Positions 1 to 8,950 of a stretch of 64,000 nt of DNA are shown here, piece after piece. Where the stretch lies: assembly GCA_019421345.1 (NCBI GenBank), contig JAHZFL010000001.1, forward strand, positions 275,252 through 339,251. Reading direction: 5' to 3'. Position 1 is the first letter of the stretch. Each line of letters begins with the position of its first letter. Both the position numbers and the translations under genes were made by a program. The DNA is from Roseburia sp. GTDB taxonomy: Bacteria; Bacillota; Clostridia; Lachnospirales; Lachnospiraceae. The notes beneath the pieces were generated by a model that ran no database searches, was not told where the DNA came from, and saw only the letters and a program-made list of their open reading frames with translations.

Positions 1-783
1 TGCATTTTACTTGTCGATACCTATGACACATTAAAATCAGGTGTTCCGAATGCGATCCGCGTCTTTAACGAGATGCGGGAAGCCAATATCCCGCTGACCT
101 ATTACGGCATCCGTATGGACAGCGGCGACCTTGCCTATCTTTCCAAGGAGGTCCGAAAAATGCTTGATGCTGCCGGCTTCCCGGATGCGGTAATCTCGGC
201 GTCCAACGATCTGGACGAATACCTCATCGAAAGCTTAAAACAGCAGGGTGCGACGATCACGTCATGGGGTGTCGGCACAAATCTGATCACCTCAAAGGAT
301 AATCCGGCATTCGGCGGCGTCTATAAGCTTGCCGCCATCCATGAAAAGGACGGCACCTTCCAGCCAAAGATCAAGCTTTCCGAGAATATTGAAAAGGTTA
401 CAAATCCTGGAAATAAAACATTTTACCGCGTTTATGATAAGGCAACCAAAAAGATCAAGGCAGACCTCATCTGCCTTGTCGACGAGGTATTTGATGAGGC
501 GGATACCTTAAAGCTTTTTGACCCTGCCGCTCCGTGGAAAAAGACGCGGCTTGCGGGCGGTACTTATACGCTTCGCGAGATGCTCCTTCCCGTCATCCAG
601 AATGGTCGGACTGTCTATCAGTCTCCCGACGTGATGGAAATCCGTCAGATTTGCGAACAGGAAAAAGACACGCTTTGGGAGGAGACGAAACGCTTTGTCA
701 ATCCGCATGAGGTTTACGTTGATCTGTCCCAAAAGCTCTATGATATGAAGGCAGATCTGCTCAATAAAATGAACAGAGATTAA
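1..783 (+). CDS. pncB: Nicotinate phosphoribosyltransferase, C-terminal part (5' end off the window)
   Basis: This is the last 260 residues of an enzyme that joins nicotinate to phosphoribosyl pyrophosphate in NAD salvage, in the cytoplasm. The frame is open from base 1, so the N-terminus lies outside the window. Visible family motifs are LVDTYDTL near residue 4, RMDSGDL near 38, SNDLDEY near 68 and the phosphate-loop-like GVGTNL near 90, all in the order usual for bacterial PncB. An ATG at base 73 is internal and not a start. A strong hairpin terminator follows the stop by about 20 bases. Identity is confident; only the missing N-terminus limits it. Confidence 0.93.
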   Translation, partial: CILLVDTYDTLKSGVPNAIRVFNEMREANIPLTYYGIRMDSGDLAYLSKEVRKMLDAAGFPDAVISASNDLDEYLIESLKQQGATITSWGVGTNLITSKDNPAFGGVYKLAAIHEKDGTFQPKIKLSENIEKVTNPGNKTFYRVYDKATKKIKADLICLVDEVFDEADTLKLFDPAAPWKKTRLAGGTYTLREMLLPVIQNGRTVYQSPDVMEIRQICEQEKDTLWEETKRFVNPHEVYVDLSQKLYDMKADLLNKMNRD

Positions 784-804
784 TACCTCTTTGCAGACAT
801 AGCG

Positions 805-838
805 GAGGGGAGCGAAAACCCTCGCTCCCCTCTTTCTT
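805..838. terminator. Rho-independent terminator shared by pncB and the facing glycosyltransferase gene
   Basis: An 11-bp perfect stem (GAGGGGAGCGA and its complement) closes a 6-nt loop at 805-832, followed by TTTCTT on the plus strand. The converging minus-strand gene stops at 837, so the hairpin can also serve that side. Confidence 0.85.
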
Positions 839-1850
839 AATTAAATCCAACAACCTTTTGAGAGATCTTATAGGCAGCAACAGAAATTTTTCTGCCGCCC
901 TTTCCCGGAAGATTCATCGTACTTCCCATAATCCCCGTACGCAGATGATGGAACAGACGAATATCCTTTTCCTTAATATATCTCCACAACTCACGTTTTT
1001 TCTCCAGATTTTCCGCCGTGCCGGAACGGATCAGCATGATCGTGGAGATGACCGTGATAATCTCCAGATAGTTAAACATGTACTTGCGCAGCTTACGGTT
1101 TGGAATCTTCCAGAGATCAAACGTATCTATCATCAGCTTATTGACATAAATCTGCTGGTCAATTCTTGAAATCATCACCTTTTCATTAACTGACTGATCC
1201 TCCCTGCCAATATAATAGCGGTAAAAATCAACATCCATGTAATACATGTTCCGCACATTCGGCAGCGGCTTGTAAACGTAAATATTATCTACATAAAACG
1301 TATGCTTTGGAAGCTCCAGACCACATTCCCGCAAAAGCTTGGTACGGTAGATCACGGAATGCATCAAAATATACTGCCCCTTACGGAAATGACCGGTGTC
1401 CTTCCATGAAAAAACTGTCTCCTTCGGCAGCGCACTGTAGCGGATCACCCGCTTATGCTTTGCGCCCTCCTTTTCATATACATAATTGGAAATCAGCATA
1501 TCGAGCGTGCTCTCTCCCCCTGCCAGCTCGTGCAGCTTGTCCAAAATCCTCCGGTACGCATCACCGTCTACCCAGTCGTCACTGTCCACCACCTTAAAAT
1601 AAAGTCCCGCTGCATTGCGGATCCCCGCATTTACCGCTTCTCCATGTCCTCCGTTCTCCTGATGGATCGCCCGGACAATTCCCGGATACCTGCGCTCATA
1701 TTCATCCGCAATCTCTCCCGTGCGGTCCTTAGACCCGTCATTTACCACGAGAATCTCAACGTCCTCCCCTCCTGGGAGCAGCGATTGAATACAATGTTCC
1801 ATATAAGCCTCTGAATTATAGCATGGTATCACAAATGTTAGTAGCTTCAT
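837..1850 (-). CDS. Glycosyltransferase, family 2 (GT-A fold)
   Basis: A 337-residue inverting glycosyltransferase that would move a sugar from a nucleotide donor to an envelope or exopolysaccharide acceptor. The N-terminal GT-A domain shows VIPCYNSEAY (residues 8-17), the nucleotide-binding VVNDGSKDRT (35-44) and the metal-binding DSDDW (89-93). The C-terminal third is basic, has no clear membrane span and may bind the acceptor. The start is ATG preceded by AAGGAG at good spacing. No other glycan-assembly gene is adjacent, so the substrate cannot be named. It converges on pncB and shares its terminator. Confidence 0.85.
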   Translation of the reverse strand: MKLLTFVIPCYNSEAYMEHCIQSLLPGGEDVEILVVNDGSKDRTGEIADEYERRYPGIVRAIHQENGGHGEAVNAGIRNAAGLYFKVVDSDDWVDGDAYRRILDKLHELAGGESTLDMLISNYVYEKEGAKHKRVIRYSALPKETVFSWKDTGHFRKGQYILMHSVIYRTKLLRECGLELPKHTFYVDNIYVYKPLPNVRNMYYMDVDFYRYYIGREDQSVNEKVMISRIDQQIYVNKLMIDTFDLWKIPNRKLRKYMFNYLEIITVISTIMLIRSGTAENLEKKRELWRYIKEKDIRLFHHLRTGIMGSTMNLPGKGGRKISVAAYKISQKVVGFN

Positions 1851-2228
1851 CTTTTCTCCTTCTGTGCCGCCCTCCTATTACATACAATTCCCGGCGCACT
1901 TTCGCATAACTGGTTACATTATACACATTTTCCGTGCATACGCAAAACTCTTTTTCTTAGAATTCTCTTAATTTCATCTAAAGCTTCTGCTTTTTGAATA
2001 GATATTCCCATTTGTTCATATTTTATTTACAAAATTCTAATAAACTCTGCATACGCAGGTCATAATTGATCAGTATAGTGTATTTATCAAATAAGACAGC
2101 AAGATTTTTTCATAGATTTTCATTCTTGACAGTTTGTCAAGTTGCCTTGCTTATTTTTATAAGCAAGGTTCCTCCCAACAAATAGTGATTCTTATCACTT
2201 CCTTTATACAATCTTTTTCATATTGAAA
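1851..2228. other. Non-coding gap with several short palindromes
   Basis: About 380 A/T-rich bases between the glycosyltransferase start and the mutY terminator hold no credible gene. Small perfect inverted repeats are present: CTTGACA/TGTCAAG at about 2125-2141, a 10-bp stem CCTTGCTTAT/ATAAGCAAGG at about 2153-2176, and AGTGAT/ATCACT just after. A TTGACA-like box on the minus strand lies within the first, but no good -10 box follows it, so I do not call a promoter. Confidence 0.4.
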
Positions 2229-2250
2229 AGCCGGTGCTGCTGCACCGGCT
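2229..2250. terminator. Hairpin terminator after mutY
   Basis: A perfect 9-bp stem (AGCCGGTGC with its complement) and a 4-nt loop, followed on the minus strand by TTTTCAATA. It lies 40 bases past the mutY stop. The plus-strand side is also T-rich. Confidence 0.6.
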
Positions 2251-2289
2251 CCCTCTTTCTTTATCCATTTATTATGCAGCAGCCGTATT

Positions 2290-3435
2290 CTACTGCTCCC
2301 CCTCAAATCTTTCATTGCCAAGAAGAATATTCATATATCCCGCATAAGCGGCAAAGGCTGACGGAATTGCATACCGCTCTTTCGCGTCCTCTGCCTCAAC
2401 AAAAATGAAAGGCTGCTGATGCCCTCCCTTTTGCGGCAAGCCTCCCTCCAGCAAAACCGCATAGCCATCCATATGCCATTCAATGTGTGAAAAAATATGC
2501 TTGGCGGACGAAAGCCTTTGGATGCGGACCGGCTCCAGCCCCATTTCCTTTACAAGCCCAAGAACCTCCTCCTGAGACAGCCTTCCCTCTACATTCGGCA
2601 GCTCGTAAAGTCCTGCAAGCAGTCCGCGATCCGGTCGCTTTCTGATCGCTACCTTATCCCCGTCACGCAGGATCAGTACGGTGCGTGCTTCTATTTTTCG
2701 CGCCTTTGCCTTACTCTTTACCGGAAGCTCCCCGATGCGCCCCTCCTTTTTCGCCAGACAAAAGTTCTCCCACGGACATTCCCCGCAAAACGGCGCGCCG
2801 TTTGGCACACAGACTGTTGCGCCAAGCTCCATCAACGCCTGATTCAACGCCCCCGGGATATTTCCGTCGCGCAGACGGCGCTTTAAACCGTCCGGTATTT
2901 TAAGCTCCTGCATCATTGCAAGCAGCGCGCGCTCCACCGCTGTGCGGAAGGACTGCTTCATAATATCTGTATCGTCGGCTGTCACGCGCGTTAAAATGCG
3001 CAGCACATTCCCGTCTACCGCCGGTACATACCGCCCATATGCGATAGAAGCGACCGCTCCCGCCGTATAATGCCCGATTCCCTTAAGCTTTAACAGCTCC
3101 TCATACTCCGACGGGATCACACCGCCGTATTCCTCCACTACCTGCACCGCCGCTTTTTGCAGATTACGCACACGATTGTAATAGCCCAGTCCCTCCCAAA
3201 GCTTTAACAGCTCATCCTCCGGACAGACTGCAAGCGCAAAAACATCCGGCAGCGCTGATGTAAACCGCTCAAAATACGGCTTGACCGCCTCCACCCTTGT
3301 CTGCTGCAGCATAATTTCCGACACCCACACACGATAGGGCGTCGGAAGCTCCCTCCACGGCAGCACGCGTGCATGTGCGGTAAACCACTCCAGCAGCGGA
3401 GGCATTAATTCTTTTAATTCCATTGTTTCCAGCAT
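2290..3435 (-). CDS. mutY: A/G-specific adenine DNA glycosylase
   Basis: Removes adenine mispaired with 8-oxoguanine or G in base excision repair. At 381 residues it has normal MutY length. The catalytic glutamate is in SEIMLQQTRV (E40), the helix-hairpin-helix is LLKLKGIGHYTAGAV (114-128) and the catalytic aspartate is in AVDGNVLR (D141). The [4Fe-4S] cluster ligands are C209, C217, C220 and C226. The first spacing is seven residues rather than the six in E. coli MutY, a difference I believe is common in Clostridia. The C-terminal third is the NUDIX-like domain that reads 8-oxoG, with ARTVLILRDGDKVAIRKRP at its start. It is a single gene with its own terminator. Confidence 0.95.
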   Translation of the reverse strand: MLETMELKELMPPLLEWFTAHARVLPWRELPTPYRVWVSEIMLQQTRVEAVKPYFERFTSALPDVFALAVCPEDELLKLWEGLGYYNRVRNLQKAAVQVVEEYGGVIPSEYEELLKLKGIGHYTAGAVASIAYGRYVPAVDGNVLRILTRVTADDTDIMKQSFRTAVERALLAMMQELKIPDGLKRRLRDGNIPGALNQALMELGATVCVPNGAPFCGECPWENFCLAKKEGRIGELPVKSKAKARKIEARTVLILRDGDKVAIRKRPDRGLLAGLYELPNVEGRLSQEEVLGLVKEMGLEPVRIQRLSSAKHIFSHIEWHMDGYAVLLEGGLPQKGGHQQPFIFVEAEDAKERYAIPSAFAAYAGYMNILLGNERFEGEQ

Positions 3436-3531
3436 TTTTTATCCCTGTTCTTTTCTGTCGTTTTTCCTTCACCAGCATACCATATTCCTATTTTTATCTC
3501 AATGATTATCTAAGATAACGCACAAAATCTA

Positions 3532-3560
3532 TTGACAAATTCCACCAAAAGAAGTACTCT
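3532..3560 (+). promoter_or_regulatory. Probable housekeeping promoter of crt
   Basis: A perfect TTGACA box (3532-3537) is followed after 17 bases by TACTCT (3555-3560), a weak -10 match. It lies 69 bases before the crt start and no other gene could use it. The -35 is convincing, the -10 less so. Confidence 0.45.
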
Positions 3561-3628
3561 GTTAGTAGCATTATTGTTAATTTTTTATCAATTTTTCCAC
3601 TATTTACTTGATTCAGGAGGGTTTTAAA

Positions 3629-4432
3629 ATGAGTGAATTCAACAACTTAACCTTAAACGTTGCAGATGAAATTGCAGTCCTCGCAATCTCAAGACCGGCG
3701 GCGCTTAACGCGTTAAACAGCGAGACCTTAGACGAGCTGCACACTGCGCTTACAGAGCTTGAGGCAAGAGATGATGTAAAGGTTGTCATCCTGACCGGAG
3801 GACCGGATAAGAAGGGCAATGAGTTTAAATCCTTTGTTGCAGGTGCTGATATTTCCGAGATGGTGAATTTCTCAGCAGCGGAGGCAAGAGCGTTCGGCAT
3901 GAAGGCTTCCGTTCCTTTCTTCCAACTGCAGAACATGCGTCAGGTTACGATCGCCGCAGTCAACGGCTTTGCGCTGGGCGGCGGCTGTGAGATCGCTATG
4001 GCATGTGACATCCGCATTGCATCGGAGAACGCTACCTTTGCACAGCCGGAAACAGGTCTTGGTATCATTCCGGGCTTTGGCGGTACACAAAGACTTGCCC
4101 GCTTAGTAGGCATGGGACGCGCAAAGGAAATGATCTTCACCTGCGATTCCATTGATGCTGCAGAGGCATATCGCATCGGACTTGTAAACAAGGTCGTTGC
4201 CCCGGAGGAGCTGATGGCGACCGCAAAGGCTATGGCAGCTAAGATCATTTCCAAAGGAAGCTTCGCTGTTTCTGTTGCAAAGGCAGCCATCAACAACGGC
4301 TATGATATGGATATTAAGAATGCTGTGGAGATGGAGGCAAATCTCTTTGGCGTTACCTGCTCTACCAACGATAAGAAGGAGGGCATGACTGCTTTCTTAG
4401 AGAGAAGGGCTGCAAACCTCACTGATTTTTAA
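3629..4432 (+). CDS. crt: Enoyl-CoA hydratase / crotonase (3-hydroxybutyryl-CoA dehydratase)
   Basis: A 267-residue crotonase-fold enzyme that hydrates crotonyl-CoA reversibly; in Clostridia this is a step of butyrate formation. The start is ATG at 3629 with AGGAGG 8 bases upstream; the longer frame from TTG at 3608 has no such site. The oxyanion-hole segments are FVAGADI (69-75) and the GGGCE loop (117-121). The two catalytic glutamates are E121 and E141 (QPETGLG). It is unusual in standing alone: no thiolase, hydroxybutyryl-CoA dehydrogenase, butyryl-CoA dehydrogenase or ETF genes are adjacent. A role in another acyl-CoA pathway is therefore possible, although the sequence is of the short-chain Crt type. 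Confidence 0.88.
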   Translation: MSEFNNLTLNVADEIAVLAISRPAALNALNSETLDELHTALTELEARDDVKVVILTGGPDKKGNEFKSFVAGADISEMVNFSAAEARAFGMKASVPFFQLQNMRQVTIAAVNGFALGGGCEIAMACDIRIASENATFAQPETGLGIIPGFGGTQRLARLVGMGRAKEMIFTCDSIDAAEAYRIGLVNKVVAPEELMATAKAMAAKIISKGSFAVSVAKAAINNGYDMDIKNAVEMEANLFGVTCSTNDKKEGMTAFLERRAANLTDF

Positions 4433-4490
4433 GCAGCATAATATCTAATTGCGAGATTTTGTGTCTGCAATGTTTCGCATCCTTACATCA

Positions 4491-4541
4491 AAAACAGAGG
4501 GACGTTTCACAAAACTTTCAGGTGAAACGTCCCTCTGTTTT
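4491..4541. terminator. Strong bidirectional terminator between crt and the GH13 gene
   Basis: A perfect 20-bp stem (4491-4510 with 4522-4541) encloses an 11-nt loop. It ends in TTTTTG on the plus strand and has a run of T on the minus strand too, so it serves both converging genes. Confidence 0.9.
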
Positions 4542-4576
4542 TGTCTGCCTGTCATGCCATGCAATCAATACGCTCT

Positions 4577-5896
4577 CTACGCTTCCATTTTCCAGAAAGC
4601 CGCTGAATAACCGGGCAGGAGACTTCCGCCGCCAAAATCGTGCATTTCTCCTGTTAAAAGTTCTCTTGCCTGCCCACAGCCCGCGTCAAAATGAGCCATA
4701 AAATCATTCCCGTCCGCATTGATCGCAACAAGAATGCGCTCATTTTCAGTCCTTCGCTCAAAGATACACTGTTGATTTGTCAAAAGAACCGAGCGAAAGC
4801 TTCCGTAATTGAGCGCCTCGGAGGCTGTTTTTACCGCGGCAAGCCTGCTGATGAACTCTGTAAGCTCATTCCACTCTGGCTTCATAAATGTGGGACGAAG
4901 CGCCGGATCTCCCTCCTCCTTGCGCGCCCGCTCCCCCCATTCACTTCCATAATACACACATGGAATGCCCGACATTCCAAATGCCAGTGCATAAATGAGC
5001 GGCAGATGCGCCGGATTATTTAAAATGCTCGCAACTCTTGTCACATCGTGATTATCCACAAACGAGAGCAGATGCATACCCCGATAAAGCGTCCAGCTTT
5101 CCGGACCAAACTGCCGAAGCAGGGAATGATTGATCTCAAACATATTCATCGAATTAAAGCTCGAATACAAGCCCTTATAACATTCATAATTTGTTACAGA
5201 GTGCAGCATTTGATCGTTCATCCACTGCTTATAATCGCCGTGCAGCGTCTCCCCGACCAAAAAGAAATCCTTCTTTAGGCTGTCGCAATGGCTGCGCAGT
5301 CTGCGCAAAAAGTCATGATCGAGACAATAGGCAACATCCAGCCGCAGTCCGTCAATATCAAATTCCTCTACCCATTGCCTGATACAGGAAAAAAGATGCT
5401 CTACGACCGCCTCATTTTTAAGATTCAGCTTTACGAGATCATAATTGCCCTCCCAGCCCTCATACCACAGCCCGTCGTTATAGCTTGAATTCCCGTCAAA
5501 GTTCAAATAAAACCAGTCTTTATAAGCAGAATCCTCTCTCTTTTTGAGCACATCGCGAAATGCCCAGAATCCGCGTCCGACATGATTAAACACACCGTCG
5601 AGCACAATCCGGATTCCCTCATGATGCAGATTTTCACAGACTTTGGCAAAATCCTCATTTGTCCCCAGTCTCGTATCGATCCTTGTATAATCTCTTGTAT
5701 TGTAGCCGTGCGTATCGGATTCAAACACCGGAGAAAAATAAATAGCGTCTGCCCCCAGTCTTTTCATATGTAAGATCCAATCGTTGACCTTTAAAATTCT
5801 ATGTGAAAGCACCCCGTCGTTCTCGAATGGCGCTCCGCAAAAGCCAAGCGGATAAATCTGATAAAATACACTTTCAAACGCCCACATACGCTGCAT
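4577..5896 (-). CDS. Alpha-amylase family glycosidase (GH13)
   Basis: A 439-residue cytoplasmic GH13 enzyme, with no signal peptide, acting on alpha-glucans or maltodextrins. The four classic regions are present: DGVFNH (100-105), GLRLDVA with nucleophile D187, VGETLH with acid/base E216, and FVDNHD with D284. It starts directly at the barrel (WAFESVFYQIYPLGFCG) without the N-terminal domain of neopullulanases, resembling small cyclomaltodextrinase-like or maltogenic GH13 members. Its start is 10 bases after the proC stop, so the two are probably co-transcribed, although their roles are unrelated. Exact specificity cannot be read from the sequence. Confidence 0.88.
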   Translation of the reverse strand: MQRMWAFESVFYQIYPLGFCGAPFENDGVLSHRILKVNDWILHMKRLGADAIYFSPVFESDTHGYNTRDYTRIDTRLGTNEDFAKVCENLHHEGIRIVLDGVFNHVGRGFWAFRDVLKKREDSAYKDWFYLNFDGNSSYNDGLWYEGWEGNYDLVKLNLKNEAVVEHLFSCIRQWVEEFDIDGLRLDVAYCLDHDFLRRLRSHCDSLKKDFFLVGETLHGDYKQWMNDQMLHSVTNYECYKGLYSSFNSMNMFEINHSLLRQFGPESWTLYRGMHLLSFVDNHDVTRVASILNNPAHLPLIYALAFGMSGIPCVYYGSEWGERARKEEGDPALRPTFMKPEWNELTEFISRLAAVKTASEALNYGSFRSVLLTNQQCIFERRTENERILVAINADGNDFMAHFDAGCGQARELLTGEMHDFGGGSLLPGYSAAFWKMEA

Positions 5897-5906
5897 CTAA
5901 GTCCCC

Positions 5907-6725
5907 CTATTCCTCTTTGCTCATTGCCCGCGATTTTTCTGTACAGATGCGCTGCGCCGTGATCACCGCATCACGCAGACCGCCTTTTTCCAGCGCGGCT
6001 ACCGCCTCGATCGTCGTTCCACCCGGCGAGCAGACCTCATCCTTTAGCTCTCCCGGATGTCTGCCCGTCTCAAGCACCATCCTTGCCGCGCCGCAGACCG
6101 CCTGTGCAGCAAATTTATAAGCCTTTTCGCGCGGCATCCCCTCCGCGACAGCCGCGTCTGCCATCGCCTCAAGAAACAGGTACACATACGCGGGCGAAGA
6201 ACCGGAAACGCCGACCACTGCATCGAGCAAGCTCTCCGGCACGACCTCCGCCTTTCCAAACGCCTCAAAAATCTGACGCACCTCCGCAAGCTCCTCCTCT
6301 GTTACCCTTGTATTCGCACAGAGCGCGCTCATCGCTTCTCCCACAAGTGCAGGCGTATTTGGCATTGCACGCACCAGCTTTAACTCGCGTGCGAAGCCTT
6401 TTTCGATCGCGGCAATCGTCCTGCCCGCAGCAACCGACACAACAATACACTGGTTTTTGACATGAGGCGCAATCTGCGGAAGCACCTCGTCAAATTTATC
6501 CGGCTTTACCGCCAGAACTAAAATGTCGCTGCGCTCCGCAACCGTCTGATTGGAAAGTGTCGTCTCAATCTTAAAACGCACGTGCAGCCGCTCCAGCGTC
6601 TCCGGCGAGTGCGCACTTGCGATCAGTTGTCCGGTCGCAACCAGCGAAGCCTTTAAGATACCGCCGATCATTGCGCTTCCCATATTGCCCGCGCCGATAA
6701 ATCCGATAATTTTATCATCGATCAT
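5907..6725 (-). CDS. proC: Pyrroline-5-carboxylate reductase
   Basis: The last step of proline synthesis: NAD(P)H-dependent reduction of pyrroline-5-carboxylate. It has 272 residues, the usual length. The N-terminal Rossmann fold carries GFIGAGNMGSAM (8-19) and later AVKPD. The C-terminal dimer and active-site region shows VGVSGSSPAYVY and the conserved DEVCSPGGTTI. ATG is preceded by AAGGCGGG. It leads a two-gene unit with the GH13 gene. Confidence 0.96.
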   Translation of the reverse strand: MIDDKIIGFIGAGNMGSAMIGGILKASLVATGQLIASAHSPETLERLHVRFKIETTLSNQTVAERSDILVLAVKPDKFDEVLPQIAPHVKNQCIVVSVAAGRTIAAIEKGFARELKLVRAMPNTPALVGEAMSALCANTRVTEEELAEVRQIFEAFGKAEVVPESLLDAVVGVSGSSPAYVYLFLEAMADAAVAEGMPREKAYKFAAQAVCGAARMVLETGRHPGELKDEVCSPGGTTIEAVAALEKGGLRDAVITAQRICTEKSRAMSKEE

Positions 6726-6814
6726 AAAAAGTCCCGCCTTTCTCTATTACTTTCTGCCTACCTCTCATGGTAGCTATTTTTTGAGAAAGCGTCAAGCACA
6801 AATGCAGTCTGTTT

Positions 6815-8890
6815 TTAAAGATTTATCCAATCAATGACAACCTCATACCGAATTGTCAGCGCCGTTTCATACGTCCCCGTTCTTTCGCGCGCACAAAGAT
6901 ACCCGTCACGCTCTGCTCCCAGCTTTCGGAAACTGTTCGTAACGTCTACCCCATGCCAGCTAAGCGTCTGTTTTGCAAGCCTGTTCATATACGCCTCGAT
7001 CTGCCCGGTCAGTCTGCGATCCTCCTCACCTTCTGGCTGACGTGCGCCCGTAAGCTCCCCACTGCAGCGAAGCTGTACTGTTACCTGCCTTTCCTCCCCC
7101 TCTTTCCCAAAACTGATTTTCGTATGCGCTCCGGTCAGAGAAACGGCGCTGCCGTCCTTTAGCGGAAGCTGATATTCCTTCATCTGTCCCTGTGTGAAAA
7201 AAGAAAGCAGCGCTGCATCCTTTTCTACTTTTCCGCAAGCCGCGCCGCGCTTCCACACATAATAGCAATCGACCGCAAGCCCCTCCTGCTCCTCCTTTAC
7301 AAACGGAAGCAGCAAGGTCTCGTTTTGGTTCTCCCGTTCCTGATAGAGCATCCCAAGCGTCGGATATGCCTGTTTTTTTATCGGAGAGACATTTTCAAAG
7401 GTCTGCTCCAGATAAACGCCGACCGGCTCTCCCAGCGCTTCCTCTGCCTTTTGCAGCCCCTTGGCATCGTCCGCCACGACCACATAGGCGCTCTGCGGAA
7501 TCTCATTTTTTTCCCGGAGCAGCCGAAGCAATTCCTCCATAAGCCCTTCATTCTCAATGAACGACCTACTTAAAATCATTACCTTTAGGTGACTGTAATC
7601 GATCATACGATTTCCGGCATTTCCCGCATCAAGAAATTCTCTCGTCAGGTCCGACTCGTCGGAAAGCGCCAGCTCTACCGGAAAATCGCGATCCTCAAGC
7701 TCCGCCGTTTTACAGCCCGAAAATATTCCCCCGCAAAGCAAAAGCAGCCCGATCATTGCCGCCCCCCTCTGCGCACGCTGCAGAGTCTTTTGCTTCCACC
7801 CCCGCGATAAATAAAGTCCAAACGGCACAAGCACAAGAAACGGCGTTCCCACATAGCACAGCAGCCAAACCAACCGCTCCATCCACTCCAGGCTCCGATA
7901 GCAAACAACGGCAGTCGCTCCCGTCAAAAAAATCGCTGCGACATACGCTGCCTTTTCCCTCTTACCTCCGTATGTCTGCCCAGCCTTTTTTGCCAAGAGC
8001 TGCAATACGATTTCCCCGCTGTAAAAAATGCAGCTTGTAAGCAGCGCGTAGAGCGTAAAAAACCACACGGCAAACATAAAAGCGTCTGTCCGTCGCAAAA
8101 ATAAACCGGAAATCCGCACCGTGCTCATCAGTGTAACCGCCGGATATTCCATACTGCCAAGCGCCCGTTCACCAAATACCCCAAGCAGAATCAAATACAG
8201 CGCCGCATGGATTCCTGCCGTCAAAAGCACCGCACGTTTTCCAAGTCGAAACAGTCCTTCCTTTTCTTTCACACGATTGCCGAGAAACAGGATAAGCATG
8301 ATGACTGCCAGTACAGAAAATACATAATAGCCTCCCTCCGCTACGCTGCCAGCCCCCGCAGTAAATACCGGAATCCAGTAATCCGTTCGTATCTCATCCA
8401 GTGAGAAAAAGAGCATCAAAAACAGCGGGATCAAAAGAACCCAAAACAACAGCTCATAGATTCTTGCCCGCCCTTCCAGTCCTCCCCAAAGGCCGTAAAA
8501 CACCAGAATAAGCAGCAAGCAAAGCACCAGATAAAAGCTCTCCTCGCGCAGCAGACTCATCAGCACAGCATCGGCAAACAGATATGCCGTATAGCCCGCC
8601 AGCAATAACAGGTAAAGTAAAAATCCTGCCTGTACCAGTTTGCCCCAAACCCTGCCGAGCCTCTGTTCCAAATACGCGGGGAAATCCAGCGCACAGTCCT
8701 TTTGCAGCGCGCACAGCATCCGCAAATACAAAATGGCAGCCGCCGTACCTATGGCAATGCCAAAAATCCCGTCTCTCCCGGCTGTCCGTGCGAGCACACC
8801 CGGAAGAATCAAGGTGCTAAGCCCCAGCAGGTCATAGGTGAGCAGACGAAACGCCTGCCGTTCCGATATTCGGTTATTTTCTGAAAACAT
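6815..8890 (-). CDS. Fused spore germination protein: GerAB-type permease joined to GerAC-type lipoprotein domain
   Basis: A single 691-residue frame covers what are normally two genes. Residues 1-365 are a GerAB/GerKB-like permease of the APC superfamily with about ten membrane spans, beginning ISERQAFRLLTYDLLGLSTLILP. Residues 378-393 form one more hydrophobic span ending LCGGIFSGC, a lipobox-like motif with C393. Residues 394-691 resemble GerAC (KTAELEDRDFPVELALS, later DDAKG and AYPTLG, ending VVIDWINL). In typical gerA operons this lipoprotein is separate and about 370 residues; here its domain is shorter and tethered. It follows the GerAA-type gene by 60 bases, so the pair would form one germinant receptor in the spore inner membrane. 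I see no frameshift. Permease identity is firm; the GerAC assignment rests on the lipobox and flanking sequence. Confidence 0.8.
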   Translation of the reverse strand: MFSENNRISERQAFRLLTYDLLGLSTLILPGVLARTAGRDGIFGIAIGTAAAILYLRMLCALQKDCALDFPAYLEQRLGRVWGKLVQAGFLLYLLLLAGYTAYLFADAVLMSLLREESFYLVLCLLLILVFYGLWGGLEGRARIYELLFWVLLIPLFLMLFFSLDEIRTDYWIPVFTAGAGSVAEGGYYVFSVLAVIMLILFLGNRVKEKEGLFRLGKRAVLLTAGIHAALYLILLGVFGERALGSMEYPAVTLMSTVRISGLFLRRTDAFMFAVWFFTLYALLTSCIFYSGEIVLQLLAKKAGQTYGGKREKAAYVAAIFLTGATAVVCYRSLEWMERLVWLLCYVGTPFLVLVPFGLYLSRGWKQKTLQRAQRGAAMIGLLLLCGGIFSGCKTAELEDRDFPVELALSDESDLTREFLDAGNAGNRMIDYSHLKVMILSRSFIENEGLMEELLRLLREKNEIPQSAYVVVADDAKGLQKAEEALGEPVGVYLEQTFENVSPIKKQAYPTLGMLYQERENQNETLLLPFVKEEQEGLAVDCYYVWKRGAACGKVEKDAALLSFFTQGQMKEYQLPLKDGSAVSLTGAHTKISFGKEGEERQVTVQLRCSGELTGARQPEGEEDRRLTGQIEAYMNRLAKQTLSWHGVDVTNSFRKLGAERDGYLCARERTGTYETALTIRYEVVIDWINL

Positions 8891-8950
8891 ATTGATCTTC
8901 CCTTCCGAAGCGATTTGAATTTGTGACGCTTCCGCACAAACTCCGGTGTC

